Shown here: positions 56,067 through 64,000 of the stretch, one piece after another | Layout: every line of letters starts with the position of its first letter | Position numbering within the stretch: the first letter of the stretch is position 1 | Source of the DNA: Rebecca billardiae RCC1528 | Lineage: Eukaryota; Haptophyta | DNA: 64,000 bases | NCBI GenBank assembly: GCA_965240325.2 | Contig: OZ251232.1 | Coordinates: 310,001-374,000, forward strand | Direction: 5' to 3' | Translations under genes and position numbers: made by a program | Notes under the pieces: generated by a model | The model's database searches: none | Seen by the model: the letters and a program-made list of their open reading frames with translations, nothing else | What the model was told of the DNA's origin: nothing

Positions 56067-57440
56067 ATGGGCCAAGTCCGCCTGATGCTCGCCGTGATAA
56101 CAGTGACGACTGTATCCGTGAACGCGAAGGACACGCGCAGCCTGGGCAATGGCTCCGAGCCCTGCCTATCCGGGTCACCACACGTGGCGTGCGCAGGTGG
56201 CAAGGAGAGCGCGTCGCTGTTCAAGATCATGACCAACCGCTTCGAGCGCTTACGTCAGGCTGGCAAGGAACCATATGGGCTTCCAATCACCATGTCGCCC
56301 GACGAGCTAGCTCGGCTTTACTGGCTGGACGCGATTGGCATCAACAAGCTGCCGATGCTGCACTTCGCCTCCGTGCTCGGCATCCCCGCGCCCCGAGTCT
56401 ACCTGTGCACGCAAGACCTGCGCGAGCTGCTCGACATCCATAACGCAAGCATCGGCTGCCCGCGTCACGAATATGTGATCAAGCGGCTCGAGGGCTGGGC
56501 GTCTCACGAGGTATACGTGATGCGCGACGGCGTGGAGCAGATCACAAACAAGTCGATGACGCTCCAAGACCTCGTTGATTTGCGCGCACCCATCGACGCC
56601 AAGCGGAGCTTCAACCCCAAGCTGTACCCATGGTGGAAAATACAGGCTCGGGCACAAAAGCAGGCGTGGGATGCAGCCCACCGCCACCGTGTGCCCGGGA
56701 AGGCGGATAAACTGCGACTCCGCTTCACGTACGTGGCGGAGGAGCTCCAGCACTCAGCGGAAGACGGGGTGCCTTTCGCTCGGGACATGAAAATCGATGC
56801 GTTCGGCTCGGACGTTCCTGCAGCCTCCTTCACACTGTCGCGCCGTGGACGCACCCTAGCGGACGCAGGGCACCATTGGTGCATCCACTGCAGCTACACC
56901 GACGAGGGTTGCGCGCGAGACGGCGACCCTGCCGAGTTCTACAGCGTCCTGGGCGACCTCTCCTACGTCCAGGTCGACGGACGGGGGAAGCGGGTGGTCT
57001 TCCCTCGCCTCCCGCATGAGGAAACAGCCATCAAGCTCTCACGTGTGATCGCAGACCTCCTCGGCGTGTTCATGCGGATCGACTGGTATGAGACGCCCGC
57101 GCGCACGCCAGTGCTCACCGAGATGACTTTGATTCCAAACTTCGAGCGGACGCAACCGCTCTACCAAGGCCGCTTTGATGCCATCCTCGGCTCACGATGG
57201 CGCGGCTTGGAAGGGGGTGGCGGCAGCGGCGTGGTGCCCTGCTGGCTTCCGCAAGACTGGCACCAACGGATGTACACATGCGACGGTCTGGGTGGCGCGT
57301 CGCTTGAGGAGCTGATCGCTGCCAACTGTGGCAGCCGTCGCGTCGGAGGAGGAGGCGGTGACTCAAAGTCACTCGCTAGAGAGGCTGCACGCTGGCGAGC
57401 CGGAGCAAGGGCAATCGCCGCCATCCTTGCGGCAGGCTGA
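56067..57440 (+). CDS. TupA-like ATP-grasp-type protein, secretory
   Basis: 457 residues from MGQVRLMLAVITVTTVSVNA, a signal-peptide-like start. An earlier in-frame ATG lies at 56031, and the frame runs on into the neighbouring transposon, so the far-upstream Met is not used. Conserved-looking blocks are ARLYWLDAIGINKLPMLHFA, CPRHEYVIKRLEGWASHEVY, KKxRLRFTYVAEEL-like KLRLRFTYVAEEL, and near the end LGVFMRIDWYETPARTPVLT then EMTLIPN. This order (nucleotide-binding IK.., late R.D and E.T.. residues) recalls TupA/ATP-grasp proteins linked to teichuronopeptide or glycan synthesis. The assignment is by pattern only. A Cys pair (HHWCIHCSYTDEGC) would fit a secreted protein with disulfides. Substrate unknown. 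Confidence 0.68.
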   Translation: MGQVRLMLAVITVTTVSVNAKDTRSLGNGSEPCLSGSPHVACAGGKESASLFKIMTNRFERLRQAGKEPYGLPITMSPDELARLYWLDAIGINKLPMLHFASVLGIPAPRVYLCTQDLRELLDIHNASIGCPRHEYVIKRLEGWASHEVYVMRDGVEQITNKSMTLQDLVDLRAPIDAKRSFNPKLYPWWKIQARAQKQAWDAAHRHRVPGKADKLRLRFTYVAEELQHSAEDGVPFARDMKIDAFGSDVPAASFTLSRRGRTLADAGHHWCIHCSYTDEGCARDGDPAEFYSVLGDLSYVQVDGRGKRVVFPRLPHEETAIKLSRVIADLLGVFMRIDWYETPARTPVLTEMTLIPNFERTQPLYQGRFDAILGSRWRGLEGGGGSGVVPCWLPQDWHQRMYTCDGLGGASLEELIAANCGSRRVGGGGGDSKSLAREAARWRAGARAIAAILAAG

Positions 57441-58824
57441 CTCGGCCTGAGCCTGAGGGTCCGCGAGATCGACCGAGTTGATCGAGTGATGACGAGCCGC
57501 CGCGACGCGGCGACGACGAGTCACGACGTCTGTCTGTCGACGACGAGCGTACGTAGTGACGATGATGCTGACTCATCTCATCGATCATGCGCACTAATAT
57601 CCACTGCTATTCTCTCATCTGCTGCGCTGATGAATAAACAAGTCATCTTGACAGTACTTGACACTAATCACTACGACTATGTACTCCGCGGGCTCCGGTC
57701 GTATAATGTTGGCTCGTCGTCCGAGGACTCCGAGGTTAAGGTTACGGCCGCGCGCTGAGTGAGCGCACTCATTCATCGACTGTGTCTGTAGTCAGTCGCC
57801 CGCTCGGACGACACTCGACAGCTGCGCTGCGCTGTTACACACGCATCCGGCATACCACGTCGTCAATATATATATATACATATATATATGTGTGTGTATA
57901 TATACACATATATATTCGATATATCATCCAATATATGATAAGTGCTCCGCGGAAGGCGCTCGAGGCCGCGGCGGCATCTGCCGTCGATCGCCCGCCGCGC
58001 CGAGTGCCCCTCGGGCCGAGGCGGTGCTCCATCCAGCGGCCCCGCTCCCTCACTCTCAGTCGCAGAGGGGCACGGGGCTGCGGAGTGCGGGTGGCGCACT
58101 ACCTGACCTGGTCGGAAGGCCCGGACGCATTCTATGATGATGAGTATACGTATATATATATCATAATATATGACGAATGATGATGTAGACCTGCCTCACT
58201 AATCACTGCTGCACTCTGAGCCGCGCGGAACGCTTGCAAATGCAGCCCGTTGCGGCCGTTGTCACATCACACCACGTCGTTATTAAATATAATAAATAAT
58301 AAATAATTACTACGCACATTATAAATAAAAATATGTACAATTATTCGTCTGAGTCACTGATGAGCAGTAGCTATGTTCTTAGCAGCAGACGACGGGGACC
58401 GTGCCCTCGGCCTCGGAGGTGCATAGCTCCTGCCCGCCCACGGCTCCGCGTCCACCGCCAGCGCCGCCGGGCGGCTGGCGGGAGCGTCGCCGCAGACTCC
58501 TCCCGAGTCAGCTGCCTCTGGCGCCTCCTCCGCTTCATCCGTGATGAGTAGCAGCTCGTCTGCCTCGTGGGAGAGGACCCCGGGCAGAGGCGCGACCGTG
58601 ACAGCCAGCTGGCCGCCGCCTGCTGCGCCGGCGGCACCGCTGTGCTCGGCCAGTTCAGAGCCGAGCGCCGTCGAGCTGCAGCTGCCGCCGTCGCTGTTGG
58701 TGCAGAGCAGAGACGACCTGGAGCCCCTGCGCAACAGGGGGCTCAGGTTGCCCAGCGAGGGCCGCCGGCCACTGTCCGTCGGCGCGATGTCGAGGGCTGC
58801 GCGGATCGCATCGTCGCTCAGCGT
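57441..58824. other. Gene-free spacer with AT-rich palindromic tract
   Basis: No supportable gene. An alternating TA/TG tract at about 57866-57922 reads similarly on both strands. AT-rich DNA at about 58270-58345 precedes the 3' end of the next gene. A frame at 58567-58824 is the opposite-strand shadow of the LtrA-like 3' region. Confidence 0.45.
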
Positions 58825-60610
58825 CTACGCCGAGTGCGTCGCCGGGGCGTGGCGAGGGTGGGCGCGGCCGGCGTTGCGCGCGGCGCGGCGGCATGGCGTG
58901 AGCTGCGCGAGCGCCAGCCTCCCCCCGTTGGCGCTCGTACAGTCGGCGCAGCTGGCGCGCACCTGCACCACGCCAATGAGTGTGACGAGGGCGAAGACGT
59001 GCATGAACGGGTAGCTGTTGGGCGCACCTGTGCGCAGGCCGATGCTCAGGGCGAGGCAGAGCGCGGCCGACGCGGCGCGCGTGAGCACCCGGAGACGGAG
59101 GCCTGCGCGCGTCTGCGCCCTGAGCAGGCAGAGCATGTGGTGGGCAAGCAGCGCCGCAAGGAACGCCGCCAGGTGCGCGAGCAGCGGGGGCGCGACGTCC
59201 GACGTCGGCGGCGGCGGCAGCAGCGCGCCGCGACCGCCGGCGGTCGCCGGCGGCGGCGCGCCCGACGCTCGCGCCTGCTGCACTGCGCCGAGTGTGATCG
59301 AGTTGCCGAGCGCGCACAGCGCGACCACGAGCGGGAGGTGGTTGTACAGCAGCAGGTACGTCTTCACCCTGCACGCCGCGCGCGCGCGCGCGCGCGCGCA
59401 CGCGACCGTCCGCGCGCGGCGTCACAGGGCCATCCATCCAGCCGGCCTCCGCGGCCAGCCGCGCGCGGACGCGCGGCAGCACGGCAGCGCGGAGCGCGCG
59501 CACGCACCTGAACCAGGTGCGCGACTCCCACTTGGACGGGCGCGGGAAGCCCAGCCCAAACGAGTACACGCGCACGATCGAGTAGGCGAACAGCAGCGCG
59601 AGCACCCCCAGCATGAACGAGGGCCCGAGCCCGGCGGCAGCACTCCCGTTCACGGGGCGCATGCGCACGTGCGCGACAAACGCGCGCATCGGCGGCATCA
59701 GGCAGGTGCACGAGAGGAGGATCAGCATCATCCGGCTGAAGCGCGACTCGCAGTGGCTCGTGTGCACGCCCGGCACGTCGGCGCACAGCGTCACGATCGC
59801 CAGCGGGCCGACGTAGTCGATGGCGAGTGCGCACAGCAGCACCATGCGCCTCGCGCGCGCTCCAAGCGCGGGCGCGAACGCGCCCGTCGCCCACAGCACG
59901 CTCACCGAGCCCAGCACGAGCATGCGCCACTGACTCGAGCGCTTTGATGGCTCGGCCCGGTCGCACGCGACGCGCGTGTAGTTGAGGAGCAGCAGCACGC
60001 GGTTGGCGAGGTAGCCGAGTGCGAACAGGTGCTCATACCCGGGCGCAAAGCACGCGAGCAGCACGGCCGCGAGCATCGAGCCGAGAGAGGTCGCGCGGAA
60101 GACCCAGTCGTCCGCCTCGTACCGCGCGGTGAAGAGCACGAAGCCCAGCCACGCGTTGAAGCAGCACAGGATCGACGTGTAGAACTCGATGAGGCTCTCG
60201 CCACCGTGCGCCTCGAAGCCAGACGAGATCACCTGCAGCGGCACGGCCTGGATGAGGTCGGTGAAGAGCTCGGTATTGTTCACGTGCGCGATCGTGCGCA
60301 CGCGCGCCTCGTTGATGAACGTCGTCCGGACGCCGTGCGTTCGCGGGTTGCTCAGCTTCCGCGCGCCGCTGTCCTTGAGCGCACCGGCAGCTGGCAGCGG
60401 CTGCCCAACAGCACCATCCGCCAGCGCGTTTGCCACACGCGCGCCGTCGGGCATGGTCCGACACTCCGCGGCGGGAATCGTCTGCCCGGAGTTCGCCCGG
60501 GCCGGAACACCGCGCCGGAAAAGGCGCGACGAAATATTCCGCCATTTCATCATCAAATCAACGTGTAAACTACCGTCCGACAGGGACAGCGGGAAGTCGT
60601 CGACGACCAT
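58825..60610 (-). CDS. LtrA-like multi-pass membrane protein
   Basis: Two exons are inferred (60610-59508 and 59368-58825), giving 548 residues. The signature NNTELFTDLIQAVPLQVISS near residue 110 matches the ELFFDL motif of the bacterial low-temperature-requirement A family. Numerous hydrophobic segments follow, among them FNAWLGFVLFTARYEADDWV and SMLAAVLLACFAPGYEHLFA, then MLVLGSVSVLWATGAFAPAL. The splice joins SKWESRTWFR to VKTYLLLYNHLPLVVALCAL, matching the conserved Y.HLP...G region of LtrA. The molecular role of LtrA proteins is not established. The first ~50 residues are polar and basic (SSRLFRRGVPARANSG), and Met-21/22 are alternative starts. The gene lies 120 bp downstream of PEX16 on the same strand. 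Confidence 0.85.
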
Positions 60611-60730
60611 CGGGCGCGCACTGCCGCTGTGCCCACGGCGATATCACAGACCAGGCTGCCTCGATCGGATTCAAAACATATCGATCGTCGCGTTGCGCTG
60701 CTCAGCCGAAGAACGCCGCCTCCAGCCTCG

Positions 60731-62373
60731 TCATGAGCCCGACGTGTAGAAGTGGCGGTGCTCGCACACGTCCACCAGGTCGAGCAGGTTGGCCGCGAGC
60801 GGCCCGCCGAGTGGCACGTGCTCCAGGAGCCTGCGTGGACGGGCGGGGTGCGGCGCGCGCCGGCGGTCGCGTGAGCGCGGGGGCAAGGCGCGCGCCGCGC
60901 CCTGGCGCCGACGCCCAGCCGGCGCGAGGCCCATGGCTGGCGCAACGCTTCGCGGAGGGCGCGCATGCACGCGCGCACGCGCGCGTGCGCGCACCGTCCG
61001 AGCATGCGCACAGGCGGCGCAGTGAGCGCGTTGAGCACCGGCGGGCGGAGCAGGTAGAGCGCGAGGAGCGCACGCCGCCGACGGATCTCCGGCTGCCAGC
61101 CGGGCGGCGCTTCGGCCGGCGCCTGCGCCACCGCGCTCGCTGCGCCAACCGCGCGCGCATCCGATGCGCCAGGCTTGGGCGCGGGGCCTGTGAGTTCGCA
61201 CCGCTCTGCGCCGCTGCGCTCGGCTGGTTCGGACCGGGCCGAGCCCGCCGCACCCACCGCCTCCTCCCACGCCAGCCGCATGCACACGCGCGCGCGCGCG
61301 CGCTGCTGCGCGCGCCGCGCCGCGAGCGCCGTGCACAGCGCCGCGAGCAGGTCGAGGCCGAGCGCCACCAGCCACGGGAGCCATGCGCGCGCGCGCGCCG
61401 TGCGGCGCGCGCGTGCGTCGGCCGCGCCGCGAGCCGTGGCGCGCGCGCCTGGCTGAGGCCGGGCGCACACGCTGAGGAGCGCCGTGTACACGAGCGGGCG
61501 CAGCACCCAGAGCAGCTCGCCTGCGAGCAGCAGCCGCGAGCCGGCATCGTCGCCGTCGACGCCGTCGGCGGCGAAGCCGTCGCGCTGCGCCGGCGCTGGC
61601 TCGCGAGCTGCCGCCGAGTGTGAGCGTGCCGCCCCGTCTGCGCGCGCGCCCTCCGCCTCGTGCGCGGGGTGGGCCTCGCCGTTGGGCGCGCGTGGCTCGG
61701 GGTCGGCCGTGTCAGCGAGGTCTGCCAGGGGCGAGCGCGGCCACCGGCCGACGAGCAGCGCGCCCTCCCGCGTCGGCGCCACTTCGGCCGTGCTGCCGCC
61801 GACGTGCATGCGCACGGCCGTGCCGACGCGTCGCTGCATCTCGCTCAGCGGCTCCGCGAGCGGCGAGGTTGAGTCGCCCGGCTGCTCGTCCGCGCCGTCC
61901 GCCGGCGGGTGGATCAACGCGCTGTGCCGGAGCGCGACGATCTGCAGGCGGATGGCCGCCTTCGTCGCCTCCAGCGCGTTGACCACCCGAAGTCGGCCGC
62001 GCTCTCCGCCCACTCGCTCCGCGCCAATCTCAGCGGCTGCCTCGAACGTCTGCACGGCGCGCAGCAGCTGCCAGGCGCGCCGACGGGCGGCTGAGTTGGC
62101 CTGCTCCGCGCTGACGTGCTCCGGTCGCATCCCCGCAGGCGGATCGGGCTCGGCGAGCGCGTCGTTGGCCAGTGAGAACAGGTTGACGGTCGAGAGCAGC
62201 GTCTCCGCGCCGAGATCGCTCTCGGCAAAGCGCCCGGGCAGCCAGTACGTGCCCGCGCGCAGCGCCGTCTCGAGCCAGTCGAACGTCTCCCGATGGCCCC
62301 GAACGAGCTCGCGCCAAGAGCGCAGCACTGCGGGGCCGACAGCGCGCGGTGCGTCATCCTCACGACCATCCAT
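60731..62373 (-). CDS. PEX16: Peroxin PEX16
   Basis: Two exons are inferred (62373-60995 and 60830-60731), giving 492 residues. Integral membrane protein of ER and peroxisomes needed for peroxisomal membrane assembly. The N-terminal signature reads RETFDWLETALRAGTYWLPG then RFAESDLGAETLLSTVNLFS, as in other PEX16 proteins. A long Ala/Pro/Glu-rich acidic insertion (about 210-290) makes it larger than human PEX16 (~336 residues). The second half has the conserved blocks LLWVLRPLVYTALLSVCA, WLPWLVALGLDLLAALCTA and RRRALLALYLLRPPVLNAL. Exon 2 adds RLLEHVPLGGPLAANLLD then VDVCEHRHFYTSGS, matching the family's C-terminal helix and Tyr end. The intron phase is consistent. It shares a 143-bp divergent intergenic region with the SGNH gene. 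Confidence 0.93.
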
Positions 62374-62516
62374 GGCAGCTGCTGCCGTCGTAAGTCGTTC
62401 GGATCTCTTGGCCGCGGACGTTCGAGGCGGTGCAAGGCCGCCGCGTGAACAGATTTCCGCGGCAGCAACGACGACAGCTTCGCGAGAGAGTGCGGCGCGT
62501 CGCGCGCGCCGACGGC
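62374..62516. promoter_or_regulatory. Divergent intergenic region PEX16 / SGNH gene
   Basis: Only 143 bp separate the divergent start codons, so both promoters must overlap or share elements. No TATA box is visible; GC-rich with GGCCGCGG-type motifs. Confidence 0.5.
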
Positions 62517-64000
62517 ATGAAGATCCAGCATGGCGTCGCCGCCGCAGTCGGCCTGATGGCCGGCATCATGGTGGCTGCGCTCATCCGGGAGAGCGCTTCG
62601 GGCCCGCCCCTCGACGCAGCGCGCGACGTGCGCGGCACGAGCGCGGCTGTGAAGCCAACTGATGCGCTCGGCGCGCCGGCCGCGCCGCGCATGGACGTGC
62701 CTACTGAGCGCACGCGTGCCGACCCGGCTCCTGCGGTCGATGCCACGCCCATCATACCCGCCCCTACGCCCGAGCCCGTGCGCGACGAGCCCGTGCGGCG
62801 CGCCGCCAGCCCGCCGCGAGGCTTTGCACAGCGCGCGCGCACACAGCGCGGGGCGCACCGTGTGCCTTTCCTTGTCGAGCCCGCGGCCGGGGCGACGGGC
62901 GCAGGCCCGGTGGCGGAGAGCGCGCGCACGGGTACCTCTGATCACGCCGGCGCCAAGCATCCGCCGCGGCAACCGGCGCCGACGTCGGTGGCGCCCACGC
63001 CGGCGCGTGCGGCCGCGGCCGACGCAGCCGCGGCCCCGCGCGCGGATCCGCGCCCGGCGCCCGCGTCGCCCTCGAGGGCGGCGGCGTCGGTGGCATCGGG
63101 CGGCGACGCGGCGGCGGGTGGCGCGGCGGCACCGAACGGCACGCGCGTGCCCGACGCGTGCGCCCTGCGCTGGCGCCCGGGCCTCGTGCCGCGCATCCGG
63201 CCGCCAGAGGATGCCAACCTGTCCGCGTGGTCACACTCGGCGGGCGCGGGCCGCGAGCGGCTCGACCGCTTCTTCGCGAAGCTGCTCAGCGGGCAGAACG
63301 TGACGGTGTACTTTCTGGGCGAGTCGGTCACGCGCGGCACCGGCGCCGACCACCAGTGCGTCACCTGCTCCGCGCCGCCGCCGCAGCCGGGGCGGCACGC
63401 CTGGATCAACCAGAGTGCCATCGACGCGGGCGCGCTCGGCGCGCACTACGCGGCCGCAGGCGCGCGCGGCGCGGGCGCGAGCTGGCCGTGCGCGGCGGAG
63501 GAGGCGGAGCGGGACACGTACGAGCGGTGCGCGAGCGCGCGCCGCCGGCGCGGCGCGCCGCCGCCGCCCGCCGACGCGGCGTCGGAGGCGCGCGCGCGCG
63601 CGTGCGAGGCTGTGGAGCGCGTGTGCTTCCCCCGCAACTCGTGGCGCTGTCTCGTGCTGCACTGGCTGCAGCACGCGTTCCCCGGCCAGGTGACGATGCG
63701 CACGTCGGCGAAGCCGCTGCTCTTCATGGCGTCGTGCTTCGCGCGCGCGCTCGACGGCGTCGACCTCGTCGTGCACGAGTACGCCGTCAACGGCGGCGGG
63801 CGGATGCTCTGCCTGCAGGAGCGCGTGCTGCGCGCGGCGCTGCTCGGACCGGGGCTGCCGGCCGTGCTGATGCTGCTGTGGATCCCGAAGCACTTCCGGC
63901 CCGCGCCGCCGCGCACGGTGCTGACGGACGTGCAGGACGCGCTCGGCGAGCTGGGCGACCACTACGAGCTGCCCACGCTGCGCATGGCCAAGGCGTTCAG
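62517..64000 (+). CDS. SGNH/GDSL-type hydrolase, membrane-anchored, 3' truncated by window
   Basis: The frame opens at MKIQHGVAAAVGLMAGIMVA and is still open at the window end (~494 residues). The N-terminus is a short basic tail and a hydrophobic anchor, giving a type II membrane or secreted protein. A Pro/Ala/Arg-rich stalk (about 35-235) follows. The catalytic region starts near residue 255: NVTVYFLGESVTRGTGADHQ is block I with the nucleophile Ser in GESVTRG. LDGVDLVVHEYAVNGGGRM is the D..V.E..VN segment holding the conserved Asn of block III. The block V Asp-His pair would lie beyond the window. Cys-rich stretches suggest extracellular disulfides. Substrate unknown; family members are esterases or glycan acyl-transfer enzymes. 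Confidence 0.8.
   Translation, partial: MKIQHGVAAAVGLMAGIMVAALIRESASGPPLDAARDVRGTSAAVKPTDALGAPAAPRMDVPTERTRADPAPAVDATPIIPAPTPEPVRDEPVRRAASPPRGFAQRARTQRGAHRVPFLVEPAAGATGAGPVAESARTGTSDHAGAKHPPRQPAPTSVAPTPARAAAADAAAAPRADPRPAPASPSRAAASVASGGDAAAGGAAAPNGTRVPDACALRWRPGLVPRIRPPEDANLSAWSHSAGAGRERLDRFFAKLLSGQNVTVYFLGESVTRGTGADHQCVTCSAPPPQPGRHAWINQSAIDAGALGAHYAAAGARGAGASWPCAAEEAERDTYERCASARRRRGAPPPPADAASEARARACEAVERVCFPRNSWRCLVLHWLQHAFPGQVTMRTSAKPLLFMASCFARALDGVDLVVHEYAVNGGGRMLCLQERVLRAALLGPGLPAVLMLLWIPKHFRPAPPRTVLTDVQDALGELGDHYELPTLRMAKAF

Overview
This is a piece of nuclear genome from a GC-rich unicellular eukaryote. The evidence is spliced genes with GT-AG introns, a 26S proteasome subunit (RPN2), the spliceosome-associated kinase PRP4, the peroxisome biogenesis protein PEX16 and a mitochondrial-type ribosomal protein. 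The very high GC of exons, short GC-repetitive introns, Ala/Arg-rich insertions and LOV-like PAS proteins suggest a marine alga such as a haptophyte (Pavlovales-like). That placement is inference; nothing here fixes the taxon.

Layout. 1-2 kb: no gene seen, one long (TA)n tract. 2-4 kb: a small SHOCT-like protein and an RluA-type pseudouridine synthase, both on the minus strand. 4-4.7 kb: a foldback repeat family. 4.8-9.2 kb: a six-exon minus-strand gene joining a nucleoside hydrolase, a membrane region and a C-terminal TIR-like domain. 9.6-16.75 kb: two non-autonomous inverted-repeat elements, each flanked by a 7-bp target duplication. The larger is a 6.2-kb quasi-palindrome with ~585-bp terminal repeats and two opposed arrays of a ~213-bp satellite. 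18-24.2 kb: RPN2 and a divergent unknown six-exon gene. 24.2-30.9 kb: repeat-rich, with one inverted-repeat element nested in another. 30.9-40.7 kb: three paralogous LOV-like PAS proteins and a 2-oxoglutarate/Fe(II) oxygenase, among foldback repeats. 41.7-47.9 kb: a membrane-anchored unknown protein, mitochondrial-type uL18 and PRP4 kinase. 48-52.7 kb: a decayed inverted-repeat element and short repeat clusters. 52.7-57.4 kb: a UFD1-UBX fusion, a second copy of the 26-28 kb element, and a TupA-like ATP-grasp-type protein. 58.8-64 kb: an LtrA-like membrane protein, PEX16, and a truncated SGNH-hydrolase gene leaving the window.

Genes are not organised by pathway. RPN2 and UFD1-UBX both act in ubiquitin-dependent proteolysis but are 30 kb apart. 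I reconstructed 20 introns by eye. All end in AG and 17 begin GTGCG. Every multi-exon model closes to a whole number of codons, which supports the models. Splice sites and starts have no transcript support here.
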